Origin: UBA6522 sp965221035
GTDB lineage: Bacteria; Pseudomonadota; Gammaproteobacteria; Steroidobacterales; Rariloculaceae
Reading direction: 5' to 3'
Length of the DNA stretch: 64,000 bases
Assembly: GCA_965221035.1 (NCBI GenBank)
Contig: OZ244860.1
Coordinates: forward strand, 2,790,001-2,854,000
Shown: positions 8,932-17,375 of the stretch, one piece after another
How positions within the stretch are numbered: position 1 is the first letter of the stretch
Layout: every line of letters begins with the position of its first letter
Made by a program: the position numbers and the translations under genes
Notes under the pieces: generated by a model
The model's database searches: none
The model's input: the letters and a program-made list of their open reading frames with translations, nothing else
What the model was told of the DNA's origin: nothing

Positions 8932-10359
8932 ATGAGGCACCTCGGAAAACGATTGATCGCCCTTCTCGGCTTGCTCGCCTGCGCGGTCACGCCGGTTTCG
9001 GCGGAAAATCTGCTGGACATTTATCGGCTGGCGTTGATGTACGACCCCATCCTTCGCGAAGCCGAGGCCGGTTATCTGGCGCGCCGTCAGGCAATGCCGT
9101 TGGCGCGCAGTTCGGTGCTGCCGTCCCTCAGCCTGGCGCTGGGGGGCTCCATGTCACACCAGGAAGACCCGAATCGGCCCATCAACTTTGCCTCGGGGCA
9201 GCCCGACCCGGACATCCTGAGCACCGAATTCGAGCGGGACTCGAACAACTGGAGCATCAGGCTGAACCAGCCATTGTTCAATTGGGGCGCGTTCATCGGC
9301 CTCCGGCAGGCGGAAAAGGTGGTGGCGCAGGCGGAGACCGACCTGGCATTCACCCAGCAGGAACTCCTGGTGAGGGTCGCAACCAGTTATTTCCAGGTTC
9401 TTGCCGCCGAGGACACGCTGGTTTCAGAGACCACGGCCAGAGAGGCCATCGGTCGACAACTCGAACAGGCCCAGCGGCGGTTTGAAGTCGGGCTGATCGC
9501 CATCACCGACGTGCAGGAAGCCCAGGCGGGCTATGACCAGGCCGTCGCGACCGAGATCGGGGCACAGCAGGCGGTGGCCACGGCCCGGGAGTTTCTCCGG
9601 GAAATCATTGGCGAGTCGGTGACGCAACTCGACGGTCCGATCGAAGAGATTCCGCTGATCAGGCCTGATCCGGACAATGCGGAGGCATGGGTGCAAACGG
9701 CGCTTGACCAGAATCTTGCGCTGATTTCCAGCCGAATCGCCTCGGACATCGCGCTTGACGGTGTGGCAATCCAGCGCAGCGTCCGCTATCCGACGCTGAA
9801 CCTCAGCGGCAACCTGGGCGAGTCGGGATCGAGCACGACCCGGATCAACAACCTGGTGGCCAATCCACCGTGTCTGAATGATCCGGTGTTTCGCTGTCCG
9901 CCCGAGGAAACCGCGTCCGAGTCGCAGGCGCAAAGTTACAGCCTCTCGCTCAGCTTCAGTGTGCCCATCTACACCGGCGGCCTCAATGGCGCGAGAATCC
10001 AGCAGGCGGTCCACCAGCACCGCGCCACACTGGAAGCCCTCGAACGGGTTGCGCGGGCCACGGAGCGGGAAACCCGCGACGCCTATCTGAGCGTGATTTC
10101 AGAGATCGCACGGGTGCAGGCGCTCCGTCAGGCCGTGGAATCCTCTGCCACCGCGCTTGAGGCTACCGAGGCGGGATTCGAGGTGGGCACACGAACCACC
10201 GTCGACGTGCTGGTATCGCAGAATACCCTGCGTCGCGCACAAACCACCTACGCACGCAGCCGATACGACTACATCCTCAACATACTGCGGCTGAAACAGG
10301 CTGCGGGGAGCCTGTCCCTCCAGGATCTGGAGGAAGTCAGCAGCTGGCTCGAGGGTTGA
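8932..10359 (+). CDS. tolC: TolC family outer membrane channel
   Basis: 475 aa with a cleavable signal peptide (hydrophobic stretch then VSAEN, about residues 1-24). It begins with the TolC start NLLDIYRLALMYDPILREAE. Two outer-membrane-efflux repeats are visible, each with long helices (QAETDLAFTQQELLVRVATSYF and the matching ERETRDAYLSVISEIARVQAL). The trimer is expected to form the outer membrane duct for tripartite efflux and type I secretion. No partner pump or ABC exporter is in this window. It is the third gene of the methyltransferase-rhodanese-tolC unit and ends 20 bp before cloverleaf copy 2. Confidence 0.95.
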   Translation: MRHLGKRLIALLGLLACAVTPVSAENLLDIYRLALMYDPILREAEAGYLARRQAMPLARSSVLPSLSLALGGSMSHQEDPNRPINFASGQPDPDILSTEFERDSNNWSIRLNQPLFNWGAFIGLRQAEKVVAQAETDLAFTQQELLVRVATSYFQVLAAEDTLVSETTAREAIGRQLEQAQRRFEVGLIAITDVQEAQAGYDQAVATEIGAQQAVATAREFLREIIGESVTQLDGPIEEIPLIRPDPDNAEAWVQTALDQNLALISSRIASDIALDGVAIQRSVRYPTLNLSGNLGESGSSTTRINNLVANPPCLNDPVFRCPPEETASESQAQSYSLSLSFSVPIYTGGLNGARIQQAVHQHRATLEALERVARATERETRDAYLSVISEIARVQALRQAVESSATALEATEAGFEVGTRTTVDVLVSQNTLRRAQTTYARSRYDYILNILRLKQAAGSLSLQDLEEVSSWLEG

Positions 10360-10378
10360 ACTGGCGATCCACCGGCGC

Positions 10379-10534
10379 AGGCGGCGGGGACGCATGAGGC
10401 CGGTCCTTGCGAGCTTAATCTCGCCGCGCCGTCCTGGCGCGGCTCGAATCGGGGCGCGGCGCTCCTGGCCATCCGTGGCCACGCTTCGCGCCCACGACGC
10501 TCGCAAGGACCGGCCTCATGCGTCCCCGCCGCCT
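10379..10534. repeat. Cloverleaf inverted-repeat element, copy 2
   Basis: Perfect 36-bp outer inverted repeat (10379-10414 with 10499-10534) around an 84-bp core. Stem 2 is GCCGCGCC/GGCGCGGC (10423-10430, 10436-10443, loop GTCCT). Stem 3 is GGGCGCG/CGCGCCC (10452-10458, 10487-10493), capped by GGCCATCCGTGGCC (10467-10480). The right arm includes the stop codon and last six or so codons of hldE, so the left arm is an inverted copy of hldE coding sequence. It lies between the convergent tolC and hldE genes and could act as a bidirectional terminator. Confidence 0.92.
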
Positions 10535-11982
10535 CGAATCCTGCCGATGATGGTGCTGGTTGATCGGCCTTTCCTGAGGCCAAGGATGCGCACTTCGCCG
10601 CCGTTCTCGAGGACCGCGCGGCCCCCGGCGATCTCGTCGGCGGTATAGTCGCCACCCTTCACCAGAATATCCGGAAGCACGCGGCCGATCAGTTCCGCCG
10701 GGGTGTCCTCGGAGAAGGCCACCACCCAATCCACCGCCGCAAGCCCGGCCAACACCGCCATGCGGTCGGGCAGCGGGTTGATGGGGCGCCCGCTGCCCTT
10801 GAGGCGTGTGACCGAATCGTCGTCGTTGACCGCCACCACGAGCCGGTCGCCCAGGCCCTTGGCCTCCTGCAGATAACCGACGTGTCCCGCGTGGAGGATG
10901 TCGAAACAGCCGTTGGTCATCACCACGCGTTCGCCGCGAAGTCGGCACTCCTCGATCAGCGGCGGCAGCTCGTCTGCGCCCACCAGCCCGCGTCCGCCGG
11001 CACCCCGGCGATGCAACGCGAGCCGCAGCTCCGAAGGCGTCACACTGGCCACTCCGATCTTGCGCACCACCAATCCCGCGCCCAGGTTGGCCAGCGAGGC
11101 GGCGGCGGCGAGATTCATGCCGCAACCGAGTCCGGCGGCCATGAGGGCGATCACGGTGTCGCCCGCGCCTGTGACGTCGAACACCTCGCGGGCCTCGGTC
11201 GGGAGCGTCAGCGGTGGCTCGTTCCGCGCGAAGAGCGTCATGCCTCGTTTGCCGCGGGTGACCAGCAAGGCGCCGAGCCGCAGGTTCCCCACCATGGTCT
11301 GGCCGCGGGACAGGAAGTCGTCCTCGCCGCTCCACCGGCCCGCCACGGCGGCGAATTCGGTCTCGTTCGGCTTCAGGACGGTCGCGCCGGCGTAGCGGTG
11401 GAAGTCCTGTCCCTTGGGGTCCACCAGTACGGGTGTTCCCTGATCGTGGGCGCAGACGATGAGCCGTTCCACCCCGGCCAGGGAACCCTTGGCGTAGTCG
11501 GACAGCACGATCGCATCCACCTGGCCCGCAAGCGCCGCCACCGATTCCTCCATGGCCGGCGCGCAGTCGGGATAGGATTCCTCGGCGTCCAGGCGAATGA
11601 GTTGCTGGTTGCGGGCCAGCACGCGCAGCTTGTGGACCGTGCGGGCGCCCGCGACCCGGTGCAACCGACAGCGAACGCCGGCATCACCAAGTTTCTCTTC
11701 CAGGTTCCGGCCGTGCTCGTCATCGCCCACCGCGGATACAAGGTGCACCGTCGCGCCCAGCGCTGCGGCATTGCAGGCGACGTTGCCCGCGCCGCCGGGC
11801 CGTCGTTCAGTGCGACGGGTCTCCACCACCGGCACGGGCGCTTCCGGAGAGATGCGGCCGGCGTCTCCGAACCAGTATTCGTCCAGCATCGCATCGCCGG
11901 CCACGAGGATCCGCAGGGGCGAAAAGTCGGGGATGCCGGGTTGCATGAAGGGCTGCCCGTCTGGCAACTGGCGGTCGCGCAT
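10516..11982 (-). CDS. hldE: Bifunctional heptose-7-phosphate kinase / heptose-1-phosphate adenylyltransferase
   Basis: Two-domain enzyme for the ADP-heptose precursor of the LPS inner core. The N-terminal ribokinase-fold kinase shows GGAGN at 63-67 and the catalytic DVTGAGDTV motif near residue 270. The C-terminal cytidylyltransferase-fold domain shows TNGCFDILHAGHVGYL with the HxGH nucleotide-binding motif, then VAVNDDDSVTRLKG and ILVKGGDY. Length of 488 aa is normal for the fused form. The start is the ATG at 11982; an in-frame ATG at 11946 is possible and neither has a strong ribosome site. The stop codon lies inside the right arm of cloverleaf copy 2. Confidence 0.96.
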   Translation of the reverse strand: MRDRQLPDGQPFMQPGIPDFSPLRILVAGDAMLDEYWFGDAGRISPEAPVPVVETRRTERRPGGAGNVACNAAALGATVHLVSAVGDDEHGRNLEEKLGDAGVRCRLHRVAGARTVHKLRVLARNQQLIRLDAEESYPDCAPAMEESVAALAGQVDAIVLSDYAKGSLAGVERLIVCAHDQGTPVLVDPKGQDFHRYAGATVLKPNETEFAAVAGRWSGEDDFLSRGQTMVGNLRLGALLVTRGKRGMTLFARNEPPLTLPTEAREVFDVTGAGDTVIALMAAGLGCGMNLAAAASLANLGAGLVVRKIGVASVTPSELRLALHRRGAGGRGLVGADELPPLIEECRLRGERVVMTNGCFDILHAGHVGYLQEAKGLGDRLVVAVNDDDSVTRLKGSGRPINPLPDRMAVLAGLAAVDWVVAFSEDTPAELIGRVLPDILVKGGDYTADEIAGGRAVLENGGEVRILGLRKGRSTSTIIGRIRGGGDA

Positions 11983-12021
11983 AGGGCCAGCGGCCTTATC
12001 CGGTCCTGCGGGACACCCGAC

Positions 12022-12759
12022 TCACCCGCACTTCGAATAGCCGCAGTTCAGGCAGGTCAGGCAGCCATCGAGCATCACGCTGGCGGCCGTATTGCACTTT
12101 GCGCACAGTTGGGCGCCCTCGGGAAAGGAACTCTCGGCAAAGGCGTCCTGTTGGCTGGACAGGGCCTTGAACTCGGCACGCTTGCGTTCCAGGGCCTCGC
12201 GCTGTTGCCCGCTGGGATCGGACGTTCCGATCAGCCCGATCTGCACCAGGTGACGTTCCACTATGTGGCCCAGTTCGGCGATGATCGACGGCATGAACTT
12301 GCCGCCGGGTTGCCAGTAGCCGCCGCGGGGATCGAATACGGCTTTCAGCTCATCCACCAGGAATGCCACGTCGCCGCCCTTGCGGAACACCGCGGACATG
12401 ATCCGGGTCAGCGCGACGATCCACTGGTAGTGATCCAGATTCTTGGAATTGATGAAGATTTCGAAGGGCCTGCGTTTCTCGTGCTCCGTGCCTTCGTTGA
12501 GGATGATATCGTTGATCGTCACGTACATGGCATGGTCGGAGACCGGCGTCTTGACCTTGTAGGTCGAACCCACCAGCATCTCGGGGCGTTCGAGCCTCTC
12601 GTGCATGCGGATGACCTTCTGGTCTTCGGATAGCGCCTGAGTCCCGGTATCGGCCGGGCTTGCGGCCTGCGCCTTCGCGAATTCGTTTTGCGCGGGCATG
12701 GGGTCGTCCCTGACGACACTGTAGCCAACGATTTTTTCGCCTACTATGACTCTTGACAT
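12022..12759 (-). CDS. nrdJb: B12-dependent ribonucleotide reductase, small NrdJb component
   Basis: 245 aa protein matching the separate C-terminal piece of split class II ribonucleotide reductase, as known from Pseudomonas aeruginosa. The TSCPD-type domain covers about residues 60-170 (MYVTINDIILNEGTEHEKRR, FRKGGDVAFLVDELKAVFDP). The C-terminus holds a Cys cluster, CAKCNTAAS then CLTCLNCGYSKCG, expected to act as the redox relay that re-reduces the active site of NrdJa. It is 64 bp downstream of nrdJa on the same strand, so it is part of the same transcript. Confidence 0.92.
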   Translation of the reverse strand: MSRVIVGEKIVGYSVVRDDPMPAQNEFAKAQAASPADTGTQALSEDQKVIRMHERLERPEMLVGSTYKVKTPVSDHAMYVTINDIILNEGTEHEKRRPFEIFINSKNLDHYQWIVALTRIMSAVFRKGGDVAFLVDELKAVFDPRGGYWQPGGKFMPSIIAELGHIVERHLVQIGLIGTSDPSGQQREALERKRAEFKALSSQQDAFAESSFPEGAQLCAKCNTAASVMLDGCLTCLNCGYSKCG

Positions 12760-12823
12760 GGGTCAGTCCGCTGTTTGTTCGAATTCCTGCCGTGGGGCCT
12801 GTGCCGGTTGATCTGGCGGGTCT

Positions 12824-14965
12824 TCAAAGTTTTCCGTAGTAACCCTCTTTCAGCGCGTCGAAGAGATTCGCTGCCGTGTGAACCTCGCCGTCGTACTCGA
12901 TTTCGTCGTCTCCCTTCGCCTCGATGACGCCGCCGTCGGCAAGTTCGAAGCGGTAGGTGGTGTTTTTCAGATCCTTTTCCTTCACCAGCACGCCCTGGAA
13001 CGCCTCGGGATTGAACCGGAACGTCGTGCAGCCCTTCAGCCCCTTCTCGTAGGCGTACCGGTAGATGCCCTTGAAGTCTTCGTACGGATAGTCGGTGGGC
13101 ACGTTGGCGGTTTTCGAAATGGACGAATCGATCCACTTCTGGGCGGCCGCCTGGATGTCGACGTGTTCCTTGGGGGAAATGTCCTCGGAACTGACGAAGT
13201 AATCCGGAACCGAGTCGTCCGGGTTGTCGGCGTCGGGGGATGCATCCCGGTTGACCAGTTCCCGGTAGGCGAGCAGCTCGAAGGAGAACACTTCGACCTT
13301 TTCCTTGGTTTTCTTTCCTTCCGTGATCACGTTGCGAAAATATCGATGGGCGAAGGAGGGTTCGATGCCATTGCTGGCGTTGTTGCCCAGTGACAGCGAA
13401 ATGGTGCCGGTGGGTGCGATGGAACTGTGATGGGTGAACCGGGCGCCCTCGTTGGCGAGATCCTCCACCAGGTCGGGCGCGACTTCCGCCAGGTTGCGCA
13501 TGTAGTGGCTGTAACGGGCGTGCAGAATCCGCCCGGGTATCCGGTCGCCGACCTTCCAGCCGTCGTCGCGCATCATGGGGCGCATGGCCAGCATTTCCTC
13601 GGTGACCTCGAATTCCTCCGACAGGATCGGCGCCGGGCCCTTCTCCCGCGCAAGCTCCAGCGCCATCTGCCAACCGGCGATGGCCAGTTCCCGGGCCACT
13701 TTCTCGGTGAATTCCACGGATTCGGCGGACCCGTAGCGCAGGCCAAGCAACGCCAGCGTGGATCCGAGCCCAAGGAACCCCATGCCGTGACGGCGCTTGC
13801 GGAGGATTTCCCGGCGCTGAGGCTCAAGAGGCAGGCCGTTGATCTCGACCACGTTGTCGAGCATGCGCGTGAACACGCGCACCACCTCCCGATATTCGTC
13901 CCAGTCGAACCGCGCCTGCGCGGTGAACGGATCGACCACGAACTTGGTCAGGTTGACCGAGCCGAGCAGGCAGGCACCGTAAGAGGGTAGCGGTTGTTCG
14001 CCGCAGGGATTGGTGGCGCGGATATCCTCGCACCACCAGTTGTTGTTGAGTTCGTTGACCCGGTCGATCAGCACGAAACCCGGTTCGGCGAAGTCGTACG
14101 TCGAGGACATGATGATGTCCCACATGCGCCTGGCCGGAATCGTCTTGTAGATCCGGCAGGCGACCAGCCCGTCATCGTTGCGGACATAGCCGTCCCGTGA
14201 CGGCCAACGGCGCCATACCACCTGCTCCGGATCCTCAAGGTCGATGCCGTCTTCCTCGGCCTCGCGTTGCACAAGCGGAAACGCCAGCGGCCACGGCCGC
14301 TCGTTCTCCACGGCTTCCATGAACTCGTCGGAAATCAACAACGAGAGATTGAATTGACGAAGCCGGCCATCCTCACGCTTGGCGCGGATGAATTCCATGG
14401 AATCCGGATGGCCGACATCGAATGTGCCCATTTGCGCGCCGCGACGCCCACCCGCCGAGGACACGGTGAAGCACATCTTGTCGTAGATGTCCATGAACGA
14501 CAGCGGACCCGAGGTATGCGCTCCGGCACCGGAAACGTAGGCCCCGCGAGGTCTGAGGGTGGAAAATTCGTAGCCGATCCCGCAGCCTGCCTTGAGCGTC
14601 ATGCCGGCTTCGTGGACCTTCTCCAGTATCTGGTTCATGGAGTCTCCGACCGTGTCGGAAACGGTGCAATTGATGGTGGAGGTCGCGGGCTTGTGCTCCC
14701 CGGCACCGGCATTGGAGATGATTCGCCCTGCGGGAATGGCGCCGCGAAGCAACGCCCAGACAAAGCGCTCGTACCAGTAGTCGCGGCGTGGACCGCGCTC
14801 AACGTCGGCCAGCGCCCGGGCGACCCGTTGGCAGGTGGCGTGAATGTCCTGGTCGATGGGTTCGCCGGACCGTGACTTCAGTCGGTACTTGGTTTCCCAG
14901 ATGTTGAGCGAGGCTTCCTGCAAGGGGAGATCCACGGCCGAACTGAGTTCCAGGGGCGCTTTCAT
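12824..14965 (-). CDS. nrdJa: Class II (adenosylcobalamin) ribonucleotide reductase, large NrdJa component
   Basis: Makes deoxyribonucleotides using a B12-generated thiyl radical; needs no oxygen. 713 aa from the ATG at 14965, which has AAGGAGG 12 nt upstream; the longer frame has no better start. Key motifs: TSTINCTVSDTVGDSMNQIL with the first redox Cys, KAGCGIGYEFSTLRP, and the active-site segment ATNPCGEQPLPSYGACLLGS, where the thiyl Cys and the second redox Cys lie, followed by GSVNL. The C-terminal redox tail is absent and is supplied by nrdJb. An NrdR-box-like palindrome lies upstream. No other ribonucleotide reductase class is seen in the window. Confidence 0.94.
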   Translation of the reverse strand: MKAPLELSSAVDLPLQEASLNIWETKYRLKSRSGEPIDQDIHATCQRVARALADVERGPRRDYWYERFVWALLRGAIPAGRIISNAGAGEHKPATSTINCTVSDTVGDSMNQILEKVHEAGMTLKAGCGIGYEFSTLRPRGAYVSGAGAHTSGPLSFMDIYDKMCFTVSSAGGRRGAQMGTFDVGHPDSMEFIRAKREDGRLRQFNLSLLISDEFMEAVENERPWPLAFPLVQREAEEDGIDLEDPEQVVWRRWPSRDGYVRNDDGLVACRIYKTIPARRMWDIIMSSTYDFAEPGFVLIDRVNELNNNWWCEDIRATNPCGEQPLPSYGACLLGSVNLTKFVVDPFTAQARFDWDEYREVVRVFTRMLDNVVEINGLPLEPQRREILRKRRHGMGFLGLGSTLALLGLRYGSAESVEFTEKVARELAIAGWQMALELAREKGPAPILSEEFEVTEEMLAMRPMMRDDGWKVGDRIPGRILHARYSHYMRNLAEVAPDLVEDLANEGARFTHHSSIAPTGTISLSLGNNASNGIEPSFAHRYFRNVITEGKKTKEKVEVFSFELLAYRELVNRDASPDADNPDDSVPDYFVSSEDISPKEHVDIQAAAQKWIDSSISKTANVPTDYPYEDFKGIYRYAYEKGLKGCTTFRFNPEAFQGVLVKEKDLKNTTYRFELADGGVIEAKGDDEIEYDGEVHTAANLFDALKEGYYGKL

Positions 14966-15549
14966 CGTTTGTTCGAGCCTCCTTGCTACACCTCGCGGCG
15001 GCGAAACATCATGCCGCCACTGCTCCATGAGCAGCCTGGTTCCAACCGCGCGGGAGCATTTTGACCATGATTTTCAAGGGCACAATATATTGTGCTGACG
15101 ATTGACAAGACTAGAACGGGCATCAGGCCTCTGTCAACCTGTATTCGAAGAATTGGCATATAATTATTGCTTTAAAAAACAGCTTATTGCGACTTCTATC
15201 TACAAGGATTGCGCAATATGCCGCATGTTCTCGAAAATCCTAGGATTTCTTCCGACCACAACATGTTGTGTCTGGTTATCCCCACTCCTTCCCCCTGTAC
15301 ATTCACAGTTTGTCCACAGGTCGGGTCCCGATGGCCGGCTTCGTTTGCCGGTAGTCTTGAAATATGAACATCCCCGACCCATCTTGTGATCTAGCGGACG
15401 GTCGCTGCGGTTCGGTTGCCGGTGCGGGAGACGAGAGGTCACGGTCAGGCGGCTGCGACCCATCGAGTGCCACATGCATCCATTAGGGTGGGCCGAAGCG
15501 GCTACGAGCGGGATGGGCCGCATGGGCCCGCGGAGGGAAGGACGAGCGA
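14966..15549. other. Intergenic regulatory region between nrdJa and degQ-like gene
   Basis: 584 bp between divergent genes, AT-richer than its surroundings at about 15090-15300. Besides the NrdR-type box it holds a second perfect palindrome, CACAACATGTTGTG, at 15257-15270, built on the same CACAA/TTGTG half-sites. Two sequences one mismatch from the DnaA box are also present: TTATCCCCA at 15276-15284 and TTGTCCACA at 15310-15318. I see no convincing coding sequence. Confidence 0.55.
15081..15094. promoter_or_regulatory. Candidate NrdR box upstream of nrdJa
   Basis: Perfect 14-bp palindrome CACAATATATTGTG, 116 bp before the nrdJa start. It matches the NrdR-box core (CWATATWG) of ribonucleotide reductase promoters. 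Repression of nrdJab by NrdR at high dATP is inferred from the match; nrdR itself is not in the window. Confidence 0.75.
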
Positions 15550-16935
15550 ATGAACATCATCATGTTGAAGGCCAATGATCGCGGCGCCCGGGCAGGTATC
15601 GCCGCGATGCTGCTGTTGACCGGCGCACTGACGCAGGGTCAGACCCTGCCGCCACGGGTGGGGGACCAGGAACTGCCCAGTCTGGCGCCCGTCATCGAGG
15701 AAGTCGCGCCGGCGGTGGTTAACATATCCGTCCGCGGCAGCGTCATGACAGGCAATCCGCTGTCCCGCGATCCCTTTTTCGGCCAGTTTCTGCCGCCTCC
15801 CGGCCGCCGCCAGGTGCAGAGCGCCGGCTCCGGCGTGATCATCGATGCCGGGAACGGATACATCCTGACCAACTTCCATGTCATCGAGGACGCCGACGAG
15901 ATCACAGTGGCGCTTGAGGACAACCGTATCCTTGACGCCGAAGTGGTGGGTTCGGATGCGGACTCCGACATCGCCGTGTTGCGGGTGGAGGCGGATGACC
16001 TGGACGAGATGCCGCTGGGCGACTCCGAGCAGCTGCGTGTCGGCGACTTCGTCCTTGCCATCGGCAATCCGTTTCGCCTGCGGCATACCGTGACGTCGGG
16101 AATCGTCAGCGGACTGGGGCGCACAGGCATCAACCCGGAAGGCTATGAGGACTTCATACAGACCGACGCGTCCATCAATCCCGGGAATTCGGGCGGCGCC
16201 CTCATCAACCTCAGGGGCGAACTGGTCGGCATCAATACCGCCATCTTTTCGGGTAGCGGCGGAAACATCGGTATCGGTTTTGCGATTCCCGTCAACATGG
16301 CGCGCACGGTGATGGACCAGATCATCTCGTTCGGCGGCGTCCGCCGGGGATTGCTGGGCGTGAGCATCGGCACGGTCACGCCGGACATCGCCGAAGCCTA
16401 TGATCTTGAAGATGTGGCCGGCGTGTTCGTCACCGAGGTGTCTTCGGGATCCGCGGCGGATGCGGCGGGCCTCGAGATCGGCGATGTCATCGTGAGCGTC
16501 GACGGCGAAGCCATGGACGGACCGGGGGAGTTGCGAAACACCATCGGGCTGCTGCATCCCGGGGATACGGTCACCGTGGAATACATCAGGGAGGGCGAGT
16601 TGCGCACTGCAACGGCGACGCTGGGCGAGCGGCCGTCGACCGGGCTGGCGCAGCGCCTGTCGGAGATCGATCCGGAATTCGCGGGCGCGGAATTTGCCAC
16701 CAACAGTGAGGCGCGGGACGACTTCAACGGCACCGAGGGCGTCCTGGTGACGGCGGTGGAACCGGGTAGTCCCGCATTCGAGAATGGCCTGCGGGCAGGG
16801 GACGTGATCACCCACGTGAGTCGGCAGCGCGTGCGTACGCTTGAAGAGGCGCGGGCAATCATCTCCGACGCAAGTTCGTCCGTCATCCTGCAAGTCGCCA
16901 GGGGTAATCGGGGCGTGCTGATCCTGATGCGGTGA
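15550..16935 (+). CDS. Periplasmic Do/HtrA-family serine protease with two PDZ domains
   Basis: 461 aa. The N-terminal hydrophobic segment ends near residue 30 (signal peptide, then QTLPP). The protease domain shows the catalytic triad: His110 in TNFHVIED, Asp140 in DADSDIAVLR and Ser214 in NPGNSGGAL. PDZ1 covers about 265-355 and PDZ2 about 390-461, as in DegP/DegQ. Expected to degrade or refold misfolded envelope proteins. DegQ-like by the short Q-loop insert, but I do not separate DegP from DegQ. A strong terminator lies 160 bp downstream. Confidence 0.95.
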   Translation: MNIIMLKANDRGARAGIAAMLLLTGALTQGQTLPPRVGDQELPSLAPVIEEVAPAVVNISVRGSVMTGNPLSRDPFFGQFLPPPGRRQVQSAGSGVIIDAGNGYILTNFHVIEDADEITVALEDNRILDAEVVGSDADSDIAVLRVEADDLDEMPLGDSEQLRVGDFVLAIGNPFRLRHTVTSGIVSGLGRTGINPEGYEDFIQTDASINPGNSGGALINLRGELVGINTAIFSGSGGNIGIGFAIPVNMARTVMDQIISFGGVRRGLLGVSIGTVTPDIAEAYDLEDVAGVFVTEVSSGSAADAAGLEIGDVIVSVDGEAMDGPGELRNTIGLLHPGDTVTVEYIREGELRTATATLGERPSTGLAQRLSEIDPEFAGAEFATNSEARDDFNGTEGVLVTAVEPGSPAFENGLRAGDVITHVSRQRVRTLEEARAIISDASSSVILQVARGNRGVLILMR

Positions 16936-17094
16936 CGGCCACGGGCACGCCGTTGGCCATCGCGCCGGTCGCCGTCGCGGCAAGATCCCGGGTCGCGGCC
17001 AGTCGCATCCGGCCAGACGCATCCGGCCAGCACGGGCCACATGCCCTTGGTTGCGTGGAAAGTGCGGATAATCTAAACTTGCCGGCGTTATTCG

Positions 17095-17131
17095 CGAGGT
17101 TGTGTCTTTTTCGATACAACCTCGTTTTTTT
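17095..17131 (+). terminator. Rho-independent terminator
   Basis: Nine-bp stem CGAGGTTGT (17095-17103) with ACAACCTCG (17116-17124), a 12-nt loop and a run of seven T at 17125-17131. It ends transcription from the HtrA-family gene 160 bp upstream. Confidence 0.85.
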
Positions 17132-17375
17132 GGTGCAGCCTCGTTCGTTATGTCTTGTATGCAGGCGATTTGTGATGGCGGTCGCGAACGGCATGGCTGG
17201 TAGCCACACGGCGCAATCATTATCGAAATTTGCCGGACAGACCCATTTTTACCGAAGCTTCCACATCAAGTCTTCCGTATCATCTATATTCTCGCGGTTT
17301 TCGTCTGCTGGCGTCCTGGCACTTGACCTCGGCGCTCTCCCCCTTGCCCATTAGAAAATTAGGAAACGAAGAATC
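17132..17375. other. Leader region of the TonB receptor gene
   Basis: 244 bp, clearly more AT-rich than the flanking genes, leading into the receptor start. TATATT at 17286-17291 could be a -10 element but I cannot fix a -35. No Fur-box-like or riboswitch structure was recognised, so the nutrient signal is unknown. Confidence 0.4.

Noticed and set aside
15102..15389. Open frame of 95 codons upstream of the HtrA-family gene
   Set aside because: No ribosome site, runs across palindromes and DnaA-like boxes, and composition is not coding-like.
16990..17040. Tandem GCATCCGGCCAG doublet
   Set aside because: Only two short units; likely chance in GC-rich DNA.
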